Shown: positions 37,334 to 47,607, numbered from the stretch's first letter. The stretch is DNA of 64,000 nt from Bacillota bacterium (GCA_021781745.1 JAJXWH010000015.1:40467-104466), one strand, 5' to 3'. Notes: generated by a model not told the origin, from the letters alone. Made by a program: numbers and translations.

Positions 37334-38689
37334 TTATTCTTTATTTATCGGTAGAATTAAATAAATTTTAAACATATCTCCTTCTTTTTTTATCTTTACT
37401 TCTCCTCCATGTAATTCAATTATACTCTTAGTTATAGCTAGCCCTAAACCTGAACCTTCGACTTTTGAATTTCTGGACTTATCTCCTCTTGCAAATCGTT
37501 CAAACATCTCATCTTCATTAAAATTCATTTCATAATTTGCTATGTTTTTCATTCCAATTTTAATATGGTCATTTTCTAACTTAATGTTAATATATACTCG
37601 AGTATTATTTAATGAATATTTTAATGCATTAATTATTATGTTTTCTATGGCTCTAGACATCATCTTCCCATCAAGTTCCATATATACTGCATCTTCTTCA
37701 CTTGTTACTTTGAAAGATATATTCTTTTCTTCATATAACGTACTGTATTCGCCTATCCCCTGATGTATTAATGATAATATATCTATTAACTCTCTATTTA
37801 GTTTTATCTTTCCACTATTAATCTTTGACATTTCAAACAAATCTTCAATTAATAATTTTAATTTCAAAGATTTTTTCTCTAATATTGATAAGTATTCTGA
37901 TCTTTCCTCTTCTGTTATATCATTATTCTTTAGTATATTTACATAATTTATTATTGAAGTTAATGGTGTTTTTAAATCATGAGATACATTAGATATTAAT
38001 TCAGTCTTTAATTTTTCATTATGCACGCCATTTTCTAAAATCTCTTTATATCCGGCTTTTATTAAATTAATATTTTCAGCTAATTCTTTTATTGCAGGTG
38101 AACCATCAAGCTTAATATCTTCTTGTAGATTTCCCTCTCCAACTTTTCTAAGAGCATCATTTACAATAATTATATCTAATGTCTTTTTTAATGCATACAT
38201 CATAGTCAGAAATATAATTATAATTACAAATACACTTCCTTTAAATGGATATGTCTGAAAAAATCTTACGAAAATATTATTTTCATATCCTCCAGTTGCT
38301 AGAAAATATAGATACACAATTAATAATATTAGTACTAATGATATAGATATTATTATTGTATTTCTTGTTTCCTTATATTGCAGGCCCTTTCTAATAACAA
38401 AAACCATATTCTTAACAAAATTGGATTCAATTTGTGGTGCTTTTGGATTCCTTTTTATTATAAATATAATCTTCATAATAAATCCTATATATATAAGAAA
38501 TAATAGGCCCAGCTTTATTGCATTATCTTGAATTTTATTAGCTGCTAAATCATGCTGGGCCTTGTTTATTTGTATATAATCCCCTAAAATCGAAAACAAA
38601 ATCAATGTTATTAACGCTATCACTAATATATCTATTAAGTAAATGCTGCTAAAATATTTTTTAATCTTCCTTCTCAATCTTGTATCCAA
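37334..38689 (-). CDS. sensor histidine kinase
   Basis: The 451-residue protein has four membrane segments in two pairs (about residues 16-36, 57-75, 110-130, 148-168) with very little outside sequence. A HAMP-like linker follows (VGEGNLQEDI), then HisKA with the phospho-His in ISNVSHDLKTPLTSIINYV (about 246) and HATPase_c with ENIIINALKYS (N box) and FERFARGDKSRNSKVEGSGLGLAI (F and G boxes). The VanS-like layout suggests a membrane stress signal; ligand unknown. It overlaps the response regulator by 29 bp. The start is a TTG, either 38689 or 38677. Confidence 0.92.
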   Translation of the reverse strand: MDTRLRRKIKKYFSSIYLIDILVIALITLILFSILGDYIQINKAQHDLAANKIQDNAIKLGLLFLIYIGFIMKIIFIIKRNPKAPQIESNFVKNMVFVIRKGLQYKETRNTIIISISLVLILLIVYLYFLATGGYENNIFVRFFQTYPFKGSVFVIIIIFLTMMYALKKTLDIIIVNDALRKVGEGNLQEDIKLDGSPAIKELAENINLIKAGYKEILENGVHNEKLKTELISNVSHDLKTPLTSIINYVNILKNNDITEEERSEYLSILEKKSLKLKLLIEDLFEMSKINSGKIKLNRELIDILSLIHQGIGEYSTLYEEKNISFKVTSEEDAVYMELDGKMMSRAIENIIINALKYSLNNTRVYINIKLENDHIKIGMKNIANYEMNFNEDEMFERFARGDKSRNSKVEGSGLGLAITKSIIELHGGEVKIKKEGDMFKIYLILPINKE

Positions 38690-39353
38690 TTCCCCACACC
38701 ACCTTAATATATTCAGGCTCTTTTGTGTTTATTTCTATCTTTTCCCTTATTCTCCTAATATGCACAGTAACAGTATTCTCGCTCTTATAAAATATTTCTT
38801 CCCATACATTTTCATATATTTCTTTTATAGAAAATACTTTTCCCAAGTTTGAAGCTAGTAAATGAAGAATTTTATATTCTGTAGCTGTTACCTTCACATC
38901 TTCTCCCCTTAACGTAATTTTTTTAGCAATAGTATCAATAACTAAATCTTTAACTTTAATTATATCCTGACCTTCTTCAACACTTAAAGGCTTTTCATAA
39001 CGTCTTAATTGTGATTTCACTCTTGCTACTAACTCTAAATGATTAAACGGCTTTGTTATATAATCATCAGCACCTACGTTTAATCCTAATATTTTATCCG
39101 AATCTTCACCCTTTGCAGATAACATTATTATTGGCAAGTTTTGTTTTTCCCTAATTTTTAAACAAGTTCTTATTCCATCGAGTCTAGGCATCATTACATC
39201 TAGTATTATTAAATGTATTTTTTCCTCTTCAAGAATATCTAGAGCCTGCAGTCCATCCTCAGCCTTAAATACTTTTAAGCTTTCACCTCTTAAATATATT
39301 TCAATTGCATCGCGTATTTCTTTTTCATCATCAACTACTAATACATTGAACAT
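38661..39353 (-). CDS. OmpR-family response regulator
   Basis: The 230-residue protein has a receiver domain (VLVVDDEKEIRDAIEIYL; phospho-Asp in LIILDVMMPRLDG at about residue 51; Lys in ITKPFNHLEL) and a C-terminal winged helix with KVTATEYKILHLLASNLGKVFS and the HIRRIREKIE recognition region. It is the partner of the overlapping histidine kinase. ATG 39353 follows AGGAGG. Targets are not visible; no transporter of the BceAB type lies next to it. Confidence 0.93.
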   Translation of the reverse strand: MFNVLVVDDEKEIRDAIEIYLRGESLKVFKAEDGLQALDILEEEKIHLIILDVMMPRLDGIRTCLKIREKQNLPIIMLSAKGEDSDKILGLNVGADDYITKPFNHLELVARVKSQLRRYEKPLSVEEGQDIIKVKDLVIDTIAKKITLRGEDVKVTATEYKILHLLASNLGKVFSIKEIYENVWEEIFYKSENTVTVHIRRIREKIEINTKEPEYIKVVWGIGYKIEKED

Positions 39354-39420
39354 ACCAATTCCTCCTAAAGTCCACCTTTTATTTTATTTTCTACATTTCC
39401 GTGAACTTATAACTTTAAAA

Positions 39421-40197
39421 TTAATTATATACTGCACTTTGGAATTCCTTCGAATTTTTAACTGGGTCAAAATCATGTTCTGTCTTAGCTACATCTTTAA
39501 CTCCTTGATCCAATTTTATTGCTTTATTTAGGTACTTCATAGTGTTGGTAACATCTCCTCTTCTACCATAAATGGATGCTATACCGTAGTAGCTCCACAC
39601 ATAATCTTCAACTTCTAGAGCTTTATTATACCACTCTAATGCCTTATCCATATTTCCATATAATTCATATGTAAGCGCTTTATTGAATCTTGCATACCCA
39701 TAGTTACTATCAATACTTAAGGATTTATCTATATCCTTCATTCCATTATCATAGTCTCCATTATAAGACTTTGCAATTCCTCTTATATTATAGCCCATAT
39801 TATTGTTTGGAAATTGATTTATGAGTTCATTGGCTTTATTAATTGCATTAGTATATTTGTGGGAAAAAAACAATGAATATGCTTCATTGTATAATTCATT
39901 TTCTTTTGCAGAATATTTTTGTTCCATGCTTAATTTAGCGTTGTTATCATCATTGTTTATTGGGGAGTTATCGTCATTGGTTTTTTCTATATCTTCACTT
40001 ATTGTATTATTTATACCTGACTCTTCCTTACTTATGGGACTTGTTATCTCTTCTTGATTATTTTTTTTATTGTTATTATTTATATACCCATTATTCACCA
40101 AAAAATTATAAAATATTATACCTATTGCTATTATAATTAAAATTAGTAATATTATTATTTTATTTTTTTCTTTTCCTGGTAACTTAATTCTGCCCAT
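39421..40197 (-). CDS. membrane-anchored TPR protein
   Basis: The 258-residue protein has a short basic start, one membrane segment (about residues 14-32), an Asn/Ser/Glu-rich linker (about 35-95), then about four tetratricopeptide repeats (about 105-245), for example NMGYNIRGIAKSYNGDYDNGMKDID and GYARFNKALTYELYGNMDKALEWYNKALE. The repeat domain would face outside, or the cytoplasm if the anchor is reversed. It lies upstream of the response regulator (67 bp gap) and downstream of the fumarase genes. Role unknown; it may be a scaffold. Confidence 0.85.
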   Translation of the reverse strand: MGRIKLPGKEKNKIIILLILIIIAIGIIFYNFLVNNGYINNNNKKNNQEEITSPISKEESGINNTISEDIEKTNDDNSPINNDDNNAKLSMEQKYSAKENELYNEAYSLFFSHKYTNAINKANELINQFPNNNMGYNIRGIAKSYNGDYDNGMKDIDKSLSIDSNYGYARFNKALTYELYGNMDKALEWYNKALEVEDYVWSYYGIASIYGRRGDVTNTMKYLNKAIKLDQGVKDVAKTEHDFDPVKNSKEFQSAVYN

Positions 40198-40241
40198 ATA
40201 TTTCTCCCTTTTCTTAATACAACTTTTTAGTTATAGGTACT

Positions 40242-40805
40242 CTATTTAGTTGAATTTATATAATCCTGTTGACCAATTTCGTAAAGATTATTTCCCTCTG
40301 CGTCTATAATAACGACTAATGGCATATCCTCAACTTCCATTCTTCTTATAGCTTCAGCACCTAAATCCTCATATGCGATGATTTCAGATTTAATAATACT
40401 TTTTCCTATTAGCGCAGCTGCTCCACCGATAGCTCCAAAATAAACTGCTTTATTTCTCTTAATTGCCTCAATTACTTCTTCATTTCTTGCACCTTTACCT
40501 ATCATTCCTTTCAAGCCAAGATCCATGAGCGTTGGCGCATATGCATCCATTCTGTAGCTGGTAGTTGGTCCTGCTGAACCTATTACCTTTCCTGGCTTTG
40601 CTGGCGATGGACCAACATAATATATAGTTTCATCTTTTATATTTAAAGGCAATTCCTTTCCCTCATTTAGTAAATCTATTAATCTCTTGTGTGCTGCATC
40701 TCTAGCAGAATAAATTACTCCGCTTAATAAAATACTATCTCCAGCCTTTAAAGTAGATATCTTTTCTTGTGTAAGAGGTGTTTGTAATCTTATTTCCATT
40801 TTCAT
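40242..40805 (-). CDS. class I fumarate hydratase, beta subunit
   Basis: This 187-residue protein equals the C-terminal domain of class I fumarase (FumA C-terminal/TtdB family): LKAGDSILLSGVIYSARDAAHKRL, YVGPSPAKPGKVIGSAGPTTSYRMDAYAPTL, then GMIGKG and a closing VEDMPLVVIIDAEGNNLYEIG. It carries no cluster Cys and pairs with the alpha subunit encoded 132 bp upstream. Fumarate hydration is the likely reaction; L(+)-tartrate dehydratase is the alternative in this family. Confidence 0.92.
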   Translation of the reverse strand: MKMEIRLQTPLTQEKISTLKAGDSILLSGVIYSARDAAHKRLIDLLNEGKELPLNIKDETIYYVGPSPAKPGKVIGSAGPTTSYRMDAYAPTLMDLGLKGMIGKGARNEEVIEAIKRNKAVYFGAIGGAAALIGKSIIKSEIIAYEDLGAEAIRRMEVEDMPLVVIIDAEGNNLYEIGQQDYINSTK

Positions 40806-40937
40806 TTCCTCCAGTACTATTATAATTCCTCTTAGTCTTACTTATTTCCAAATAAATTCGTATGAGAATATTTATTTAAGTAAATTTTTTGCTAATAGTA
40901 AATTTCTTATACAAACTTTCAATCTTATCCTTAATTT

Positions 40938-41780
40938 CTATATTATAATTTCTTTATGTCTAGTAGCATGACAATTTATATTTACAGCAACAGGTAAGCC
41001 TGCAATATGTGTTGGATATGTTTCAATGTTCAACCCTAAAGCTGTAGTCTTTCCCCCAAATCCTTGTGGTCCAATTCCTAATTCATTTACCTTTTCTAAT
41101 AATTCTATTTCCAAATCTCCATAAAATTCATCGTTATTTCTAATATTAACAGGCCTTAATAATGCTTTCTTTGCTAAATAAGCAGCTTTATCAAAAGTTC
41201 CTCCTATTCCAACACCGATAACCATTGGCGGGCATGGATTAGGACCGGCTGCCTTAACTGTATCTATTATAAATTTCTTAACACCATCTAGGCCATCAGA
41301 AGGCTTAAGCATGCCTATTTTACTCATATTCTCTGATCCAAATCCCTTTGGTGCTAATGTAATTTTAACCTTATCACCATCAACTATATCATAATAAATT
41401 ATAGCGGGCGTATTGTCTTTTGTATTTATTCTTTTAATTGGATCTCCAACTACTGATTTTCTTAAAAAGCCTTCTTCATATCCTCTACGTACACCTTCAT
41501 TAATTGCATCTTCAAGTCTTCCCCCAACTAAATGGACATCTTGTCCTACTTCAACAAAAACACACGCCATTCCAGTATCCTGACACATAGGCATTTCCTC
41601 ATTACTAGCGATTTCTGAATTAATAATTATCTTATCTAAAACTTCTTTAGCTAACTTCCAAGGTTCCTCTTCCTTTGATTTCTGTAAGGCATCTCTTATA
41701 TCTGATCCTAAAAAATAATTAGCTTCAATAGATAAATTTCTTACAGCGTCTCTAATTAATTCAACATTAACTTCTCTCAT
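40938..41780 (-). CDS. class I fumarate hydratase, alpha subunit
   Basis: This 280-residue protein is the [4Fe-4S] subunit (EC 4.2.1.2). The three cluster Cys lie in MPMCQDTGMACVF (about residue 62), NPCPPMVIGVGIGGTFDKAAYLAKKALLRP (about 187) and NINCHATRHKEI near the end. It interconverts fumarate and malate, presumably in the anaerobic partial TCA path to or from succinate/aspartate. ATG 41780 follows GAGGAGC. A 13-bp-arm inverted repeat lies in its leader at 41811. Confidence 0.93.
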   Translation of the reverse strand: MREVNVELIRDAVRNLSIEANYFLGSDIRDALQKSKEEEPWKLAKEVLDKIIINSEIASNEEMPMCQDTGMACVFVEVGQDVHLVGGRLEDAINEGVRRGYEEGFLRKSVVGDPIKRINTKDNTPAIIYYDIVDGDKVKITLAPKGFGSENMSKIGMLKPSDGLDGVKKFIIDTVKAAGPNPCPPMVIGVGIGGTFDKAAYLAKKALLRPVNIRNNDEFYGDLEIELLEKVNELGIGPQGFGGKTTALGLNIETYPTHIAGLPVAVNINCHATRHKEIII

Positions 41781-41810
41781 ATAAACAGCTCCTCTATGTA
41801 TTACTTACAT

Positions 41811-41847
41811 TAAGAATAGAATTATCAAAAAACTAATTCTATTCTTA
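41811..41847. repeat. perfect inverted repeat in the fumarase leader
   Basis: TAAGAATAGAATT and AATTCTATTCTTA flank 11 bp, 31 bp upstream of the fumarase alpha start. It could be an operator or a leader hairpin; no T-run follows on the minus strand. Confidence 0.5.
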
Positions 41848-42057
41848 TTTATGCTTATCACTACATATTAGTTTAAAAGTATTTCTCTTTCTTTACAACC
41901 CCAAATAAACTTATATTTTCACTTACTTATTTATCTTTATTTAATAAATAATTTAGAATGCAGATATAATTAAATATTTTAACTGCAGATTTTCATATTT
42001 ATAACTCTCTATTACTATATTTAAATTAGATGAATTATTTTGTAAAGGGGTTCAACT

Positions 42058-42225
42058 ATGAATAATAATAGCAAAAATTTAAATAAATTTTTAACCATAA
42101 TAATTTATTCTTTAGTGATAATTCTAATATGTTTAATTCTATATAACTTATTTTTACTTATGAATAAAGCCCATTCTTCAAATAAATCACCTAGAAACAG
42201 TATAAACGTTGGCCTATTTCTGTAA
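42058..42225 (+). CDS. small single-span membrane protein, unknown function
   Basis: The frame encodes 55 residues: a short polar Asn/Lys start, one strongly hydrophobic segment (about residues 11-34, FLTIIIYSLVIILICLILYN) and a Ser/Asn/Lys tail. AAAGGGG lies 9 bp before the ATG. Its 3' end overlaps the convergent cwlD gene by 12 bp. I know no named family for it. The good ribosome binding site and the clean membrane-span layout argue that it is real. Confidence 0.55.
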   Translation: MNNNSKNLNKFLTIIIYSLVIILICLILYNLFLLMNKAHSSNKSPRNSINVGLFL

Positions 42226-42900
42226 AATCAAAGAACTAGTCGATTTATCTTCAAAATATTTATTGACTCCACTAGTTATTCCTTCTACTATTTTACTTTG
42301 ATGCTCATCGCTTTTTAATCTTTGTTCTTCTTCATAGTTAGATAGAAAACCACACTCTACAAGAACGGATGCTCCTTCATACCCATCTCTTAGTATTTTA
42401 TATTGATCTTTAGCAGCTTTAGGAATTCTTTTGTTATTGTCATTTACTGTTTCTTTTAATGAAGCTTGAATATTCTCTGCTAAAACTTTGCTATCATCAT
42501 TAGAAGCATACCAAACTTGAGCCCCAAAACAACTTGCTTGCGGAAACATATTTTGATGTATGGAAATAAATATATCACACTTGGTGTCCTTTTTCATTTT
42601 ACATCTAGCACTTAGATCCTTTCCTTTCCTAGAGTCTAACTCAGAATCTTCTTCTCTTGTCATATAAACAGTATAACCTGAATTTTCAAGCTGTTTTTTT
42701 AATTTTGTAGATATTGTTAGATTAATATCTTTTTCTATTGTCCCATTTTTTGATTTTGCCCCCCCATCAATACCACCATGACCTGGATCTATTAATATAA
42801 TCTTTTGAGTTTTATTTTCATCACAGCTTGCTTTTATTGGTAATCCAAAAATTAAACAAGAGATACATAATAATATTATAACTCCTTTGATTTTCTTCAT
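42214..42900 (-). CDS. cwlD: N-acetylmuramoyl-L-alanine amidase CwlD
   Basis: CwlD removes peptide side chains in the spore cortex so that muramic-delta-lactam can form. The 228-residue protein has a signal peptide (about residues 1-25) and an amidase_3 domain: ILIDPGHGGIDGGAKS with the Zn His, Glu in GTIEKDINLTIS, His in IFISIHQNMFP and the catalytic Glu in SVLVECGFLSNYEEEQRL. The frame extends to a TTG inside the GGAGGA site, so ATG 42900 is used. Location just after rpsI is common in Clostridium. Confidence 0.93.
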   Translation of the reverse strand: MKKIKGVIILLCISCLIFGLPIKASCDENKTQKIILIDPGHGGIDGGAKSKNGTIEKDINLTISTKLKKQLENSGYTVYMTREEDSELDSRKGKDLSARCKMKKDTKCDIFISIHQNMFPQASCFGAQVWYASNDDSKVLAENIQASLKETVNDNNKRIPKAAKDQYKILRDGYEGASVLVECGFLSNYEEEQRLKSDEHQSKIVEGITSGVNKYFEDKSTSSLILQK

Positions 42901-43027
42901 TAATTGTTCCTCCAATCTTTTTGAATTCTACAGATATTGTTTGCTATACTATCTTAATTATTCAAATTCATTAGTAATAATTTTTATCTGCTTTTGAAGG
43001 TCTTCTTATTTGTGGCTAATTTTTATA

Positions 43028-43061
43028 AAAAAAATTCCACAAACATAAAGTTTGTGGAATT
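43028..43061 (-). terminator. terminator of rplM-rpsI
   Basis: On the minus strand, ATTCCACAAAC pairs with GTTTGTGGAAT around TTTAT, followed by TTTTTTT. Confidence 0.93.
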
Positions 43062-43079
43062 TGTATACTCCAATAAATA

Positions 43080-43472
43080 TTATCTCTTTGAGAATTGTGG
43101 AGCTCTTCTTGCTGCTTTAAGACCGTATTTCTTTCTTTCCTTCATTCTTGGATCTCTTGTTAAGAATCCAGCCTTCTTTAATTCTGGCTTTAAAGCTTCA
43201 TCAGATTTAACTAGTGCTCTAGCTATACCGTGTCTGATAGCTCCTGCTTGCCCTGTAAATCCACCACCGTGAACATTTACTAGAACATCAAATCTATCCT
43301 TAGTTCCAGTTAAAACTAATGGTTGGTTTACGATAACTCTTAATGTTTCTAAACCAAAAAAGTTTTCTATTTCTCTTTTATTTACAAGAACCTTACCACT
43401 TCCTGGTACAAGTCTTACTCTTGCAACTGATTTTTTTCTTCTTCCAGTTCCCATGTATTGAACTTTTGCCAT
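43080..43472 (-). CDS. rpsI: ribosomal protein S9
   Basis: The 130-residue 30S protein shows [17 protein letters not shown] at the start, the central [19 protein letters not shown] block and the basic tail [25 protein letters not shown], whose last Lys-Arg reaches the P-site tRNA. It lies 26 bp after rplM. Confidence 0.98.
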   Translation of the reverse strand: MAKVQYMGTGRRKKSVARVRLVPGSGKVLVNKREIENFFGLETLRVIVNQPLVLTGTKDRFDVLVNVHGGGFTGQAGAIRHGIARALVKSDEALKPELKKAGFLTRDPRMKERKKYGLKAARRAPQFSKR

Positions 43473-43498
43473 TTCTTATTCCTCCTCCCGAGATCGTA

Positions 43499-43933
43499 TT
43501 AGTATCTTAATTCTAGTACTTCTGGTTTTTGAGCTGCATGATTATGTTCAGCACCTCTATATACGTTTAATTTCTTTAACATTTGTCTTCCTAATACACC
43601 ATTTGGAAGCATTCTTCTTACAGCTTCTTCAAAAGCGAATTCAGGTTTCTTATCTAATACTACTCTATATGGAGTTTCTTTTAATCCGCCTGGGTAAAGA
43701 CTATGTTTTCTCATTAATTTTTGATCTAACTTCTTACCAGTTAAAACTACTTTTTCTGCATTAATTACTATTACGAAGTCTCCGCAGTCAACATTAGGTG
43801 TAAATGTTGGTTTATTTTTACCTCTTAAAATTGAAGCAACTTGGCTAGCAACTCTACCTAGTGGCTTACCAGCAGCATCAACAACATACCATTTTTTTTC
43901 AATTTCACTTGCTTTAGCAATGTATGATTTCAT
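43499..43933 (-). CDS. rplM: ribosomal protein L13
   Basis: The 144-residue 50S assembly protein shows [20 protein letters not shown], the [22 protein letters not shown] block and the family motif [18 protein letters not shown]. It is the first gene of the L13-S9 operon, with a consensus promoter about 115 bp upstream and a leader that may fold as an L13 autoregulatory RNA. Confidence 0.98.
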   Translation of the reverse strand: MKSYIAKASEIEKKWYVVDAAGKPLGRVASQVASILRGKNKPTFTPNVDCGDFVIVINAEKVVLTGKKLDQKLMRKHSLYPGGLKETPYRVVLDKKPEFAFEEAVRRMLPNGVLGRQMLKKLNVYRGAEHNHAAQKPEVLELRY

Positions 43934-44049
43934 CTGTTTCCCTCCCTGAACTTACAATAATTATTTACTTAATTTAAAGTAAAACTTTTTATGTCAAGAC
44001 CCGGGGCTAGTGGATCTTATATACATAAATTATTTAACAAACAAACCCT

Positions 44050-44078
44050 ATTATAATACACGCATACGGGCGTGTCAA
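44050..44078 (-). promoter_or_regulatory. rplM-rpsI promoter (consensus)
   Basis: On the minus strand, TTGACA (44073-44078), 17 bp, TATAAT (44050-44055): a full consensus match starting 15 bp past the truA stop codon. Confidence 0.92.
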
Positions 44079-44092
44079 CATTTTTTTGCCAT

Positions 44093-44827
44093 TTAATAAA
44101 AAACTTTTTCTAGTATTAATCCATTTGGAGGAACACACATACCTGCACGTTTTCTATTGCCTTCTATTATTATATTTTCTATATCTTCAGGCGATAATTT
44201 ACCACTTCCAACCTTTATTAAGGTTCCTACTATTATTCTTACCATATTATATAAAAAACCATCTGCAGTTATAAATATTTTCATTACATCACCCTTTTGC
44301 TCTATATAAAGCTCAGTAACATTTCGTACTGTTGTTTTTATCGAGCTTCCTGGAGACATAAATGCTCTAAAATCATGAATACCAATAAAATATTGACACG
44401 CTTTTCTCATCTCATGAATATTTAAATTATATTTATAATGATATAAATATTGATGTCCTAGAGACAATCTTTCATATCTATTGACAATAGTATATGAGTA
44501 TGTTTTACCTTTTGAAGAATATCTAGCATGAAAGTCCTCGCTAACTTCTTCTGATTTAATTATAGATACATCTTTAGGTAATCTTGTATTAATGGCTTCC
44601 CTAAACCGATCTCCTGGTATTGTACTACTAGTAAAAAAATTTGCAACCATTTCTCTTGCATGAACACCTGCATCAGTTCTAGAACTTCCATTGATTAAAA
44701 TTTCTTCTCCAGTGATCTTCGATATTGCATCTTCTATTGTTTTCTGAACAGTTCTTCCTTTAGGCTGCCTCTGCCATCCACAAAAATTACTTCCATCAAA
44801 TTCAATTATTAACTTTATATTTCTCAT
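44093..44827 (-). CDS. truA: tRNA pseudouridine synthase A
   Basis: TruA (EC 5.4.99.12) makes pseudouridine at positions 38-40 of the anticodon arm. The 244-residue protein has [21 protein letters not shown], the catalytic Asp in [13 protein letters not shown] (about residue 52), the [13 protein letters not shown] block and [17 protein letters not shown]. It ends the ECF transporter gene group, 16 bp after ecfT, as in many Firmicutes. Confidence 0.97.
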   Translation of the reverse strand: MRNIKLIIEFDGSNFCGWQRQPKGRTVQKTIEDAISKITGEEILINGSSRTDAGVHAREMVANFFTSSTIPGDRFREAINTRLPKDVSIIKSEEVSEDFHARYSSKGKTYSYTIVNRYERLSLGHQYLYHYKYNLNIHEMRKACQYFIGIHDFRAFMSPGSSIKTTVRNVTELYIEQKGDVMKIFITADGFLYNMVRIIVGTLIKVGSGKLSPEDIENIIIEGNRKRAGMCVPPNGLILEKVFY

Positions 44828-44843
44828 TTATATCCTCTTGATT

Positions 44844-45650
44844 CTAAGCTAATATAAATCTAACAGCTATGCACCATAAAAATAAAAGAACAAATACAAT
44901 AAAGGCTACTATGTCTCTATGTGAAAATCTGAGTATTTTCATTCTTGTTCGTCCAGATCCACCTCTATATCCTCTAGCTTCCATTGCCATAGCCAATTCG
45001 TCAGCTCTTCTAAATGAACTAATAAATAGAGGTACTAATAGTGGTACTAAGCTTTTAGCTTTCTTTATAATTCCTCCAGACTCAAAGTCAGCTCCTCTAG
45101 CCTTTTGAGCTTTCATTATTTTGTCTGTCTCATCTATTAATGTAGGAATGAATCTCAACGCTATTGTCATCATCATAGCAAGCTCATGAGCTACCTCTTT
45201 CCCTATTGGCTTTAGTAATTTCTCAATGCCATCAGTCAATTCAATAGGAGATGTAGTTAGCGTCAGCAAAGAAGTCCCTATTATTAATAATATTAATCTG
45301 ATAGCCATAAAAGCTGCAATACTTAACCCCTCTGGATACGCTTTTAAAAAGCCTATTCTAAAAACCTCTGTTCCTTCTGTACCTGTAACCATAAATATAT
45401 TTAATATGGCTGTAAAAGCTACAAGAAAAAAGACTGGCTTCAACCCGTTAAAAATAAATCTGAATGGAATTTTTGCTATTAAAATTATAGCTAGTAAAAA
45501 TGCAACAATAACTGTATATCCAATAAATTTATTTATAATAAACAGGCAAGCAATAAAAAATATTGATATAAGAATTTTCGTTCTAGGATCTAATTTATGA
45601 ATATAGGATTCGCCCGGTAAATATTGCCCTATTGTAATATTCTTTAACAT
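44844..45650 (-). CDS. ecfT: ECF transporter transmembrane component EcfT
   Basis: The 268-residue membrane protein is the shared T component of group II energy-coupling factor vitamin transporters. It has five or six membrane segments, and two cytoplasmic helices with the Ala-Arg-Gly motifs KAQKARGADFESG and AMEARGYRGGSG, which couple to the ATPases. It starts 8 bp past ecfA2. The substrate-binding S components are encoded elsewhere. Confidence 0.95.
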   Translation of the reverse strand: MLKNITIGQYLPGESYIHKLDPRTKILISIFFIACLFIINKFIGYTVIVAFLLAIILIAKIPFRFIFNGLKPVFFLVAFTAILNIFMVTGTEGTEVFRIGFLKAYPEGLSIAAFMAIRLILLIIGTSLLTLTTSPIELTDGIEKLLKPIGKEVAHELAMMMTIALRFIPTLIDETDKIMKAQKARGADFESGGIIKKAKSLVPLLVPLFISSFRRADELAMAMEARGYRGGSGRTRMKILRFSHRDIVAFIVFVLLFLWCIAVRFILA

Positions 45651-45658
45651 AGCTTCGT

Positions 45659-46528
45659 CTATTCCCCCTTTACCTTATTTGCCTTTAAAATAGACAAAAG
45701 TTCCTTCTTGGCTTCTTCAATTGTAAATACATTATCTGGAATATTAAAGCCTTTTTTCCTTAATTCCCTAACTAAATATGTTACCTGTGGAACACCAAGA
45801 CCTATCTTTTCTAATAAATCAACTTCTTTAAATACCTCTGCTGGAGCTCCTTGCAAGGCCACTTTTCCATCATTCATTACAATTATTCTTTCTGCAATTT
45901 TTGCAACATCCTCCATACTATGACTAACTATAACAACTGTCATATTATAATCCTTATGTAATTTTCTAATTTGATCTAATATATCGTCTCTACCTTTAGG
46001 ATCTAATCCAGCCGTAGGTTCATCCAATATTAGTGTTGTAGGTTGCATAGCTACAACCCCTGCAATTGCAACTCTTCTCTTTTGTCCGCCACTTAAGTCA
46101 AATGGTGATTTATCTTTATAAGTTTCATAATCCAATCCAACCATTTCCATAGACTTAACTACTCTACTTTGAATTTCTTCATCGGAAAGGCCTAAATTCC
46201 TAGGACCAAATTCAATATCCTTAGCTATAGTTTCTTCAAATAGTTGATATTCTGGATATTGAAATACTAATCCAACTTTTTTTCTTATATCTGTTAACTT
46301 AGTCTTTTTATCAGTAATGTCTACTCCGTCAACAATTATTTTTCCACTTGTTGCTTCCAATAGTCCATTAAAATGCTGAATTAATGTTGATTTGCCTGAT
46401 CCAGTATGTCCTATTAAAGCTATAAATTCCCCGTCTTCTATACTTAAAGATACGTTATCTAATGCGATTTTTTCAAATGGACTTTTCGGCATATACACAT
46501 GTGTTAAATTTTCTATTTTAATTGACAT
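45659..46528 (-). CDS. ecfA2: ECF transporter ATPase EcfA2
   Basis: The 289-residue ATPase has Walker [19 protein letters not shown], a Q-loop [21 protein letters not shown], signature [13 protein letters not shown], Walker [14 protein letters not shown] and a His switch VSHSMEDV. The ending [11 protein letters not shown] is the extra C-terminal domain of ECF ATPases. Its start lies inside ecfA1 (16-bp overlap). Confidence 0.95.
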   Translation of the reverse strand: MSIKIENLTHVYMPKSPFEKIALDNVSLSIEDGEFIALIGHTGSGKSTLIQHFNGLLEATSGKIIVDGVDITDKKTKLTDIRKKVGLVFQYPEYQLFEETIAKDIEFGPRNLGLSDEEIQSRVVKSMEMVGLDYETYKDKSPFDLSGGQKRRVAIAGVVAMQPTTLILDEPTAGLDPKGRDDILDQIRKLHKDYNMTVVIVSHSMEDVAKIAERIIVMNDGKVALQGAPAEVFKEVDLLEKIGLGVPQVTYLVRELRKKGFNIPDNVFTIEEAKKELLSILKANKVKGE

Positions 46529-47364
46529 AACTCATTCACCATCTCATCTACATTTAATATTTTTCCATTTATATTTATTCCAGCCCTTTTTAATTCATAA
46601 GCTAATTCGGTAACTTGGGGAACATCTAGTCCTATCTTTTTCATATGTTCTACTTGAGGAAAGATTTCTCTTGGTGCACCTTCCATCTTAACACTTCCCC
46701 CATCCATTACTATAATTCTATCAGCCTGAGCTGCTTCATCCATATAATGTGTTATCAATACTATAGTAATACCATGTTTTTTATTAAGGTCTTTTATTGT
46801 TTTTAATACTTCTTTTCTTCCGGAAGGATCCAGCATAGCCGTTGGCTCATCAAATATTATACATTGAGGTTGTATTGCTAGTATTCCAGCTATAGCAATT
46901 CTCTGCTTCTGTCCTCCTGATAAAAGATGTGGTGCATGTCTTTTATACTTAGCCATTCCTACTTTTTCTAAGCTATCATCTACTCTTTTTCGTATTTCTG
47001 AAGGCTCAATTCCTAAGTTTTCCGGTCCAAAAGCCACATCTTCTTCAACTATTGTCGCAACCAGTTGATTATCAGGATTTTGAAATACCATACCGGCCCT
47101 CGATCTAATATTCCATACATTTTCTGGATTGCTAGTATCAAGTTTATCAACTATCACTGTACCTTCAGAAGGAACCAATAAAGCATTCATATGCTTAGCT
47201 ATTGTTGATTTCCCTGACCCATTATGCCCTAATATAACTAAAAATTCTCCTTTTTTTACTCCTAAATTAACACCTTTAACTGCATATTTTTCTTCCTTAA
47301 TTCCTTCTGATTCCCTTATATATTTAAAAGATACATCCGTGCATTTTATCATTTCATCACTCAT
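46513..47364 (-). CDS. ecfA1: ECF transporter ATPase EcfA1
   Basis: The 283-residue ATPase has Walker [20 protein letters not shown]-loop [26 protein letters not shown], signature [13 protein letters not shown], Walker [14 protein letters not shown] and ITHYMDEA. It forms a heterodimer with EcfA2. The frame is open to 47454, but ATGGAGG sits before ATG 47364. It follows the rplQ terminator. Confidence 0.95.
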   Translation of the reverse strand: MSDEMIKCTDVSFKYIRESEGIKEEKYAVKGVNLGVKKGEFLVILGHNGSGKSTIAKHMNALLVPSEGTVIVDKLDTSNPENVWNIRSRAGMVFQNPDNQLVATIVEEDVAFGPENLGIEPSEIRKRVDDSLEKVGMAKYKRHAPHLLSGGQKQRIAIAGILAIQPQCIIFDEPTAMLDPSGRKEVLKTIKDLNKKHGITIVLITHYMDEAAQADRIIVMDGGSVKMEGAPREIFPQVEHMKKIGLDVPQVTELAYELKRAGININGKILNVDEMVNELCQLK

Positions 47365-47573
47365 AGTATAACCTCCATGACGTTTTATTGTTAATATATT
47401 ATACAAATGTTTTTCTACACAACTAATGAATTTACTTATTAAATTATATACCATAAAGTAGATTATACCTAAAATATTATATCCATTTGAATAAATCCAT
47501 TATTTCCATTCAAAAACCTAAAACTTCTCTATAATATATTAATTAATCATATTCTAATTTTTTATGTTAAAAT

Positions 47574-47599
47574 GGGGATTAAGTTTAAACTTAATCCCC
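47574..47599 (-). terminator. terminator of the alpha operon
   Basis: A perfect palindrome, GGGGATTAAGTTT with AAACTTAATCCCC, followed on the minus strand by ATTTTA, just past rplQ. Confidence 0.88.
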
Positions 47600-47607
47600 A
47601 ATTAGTA

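Noticed and set aside
37334..39353. Two-component pair as a bacitracin-type BceRS system
   Set aside because: No ABC transporter genes adjoin it and the kinase has four membrane segments and a HAMP-like linker.
42001..42057. Start of the 55-residue gene further upstream
   Set aside because: No in-frame start with a ribosome binding site was found before 42058.
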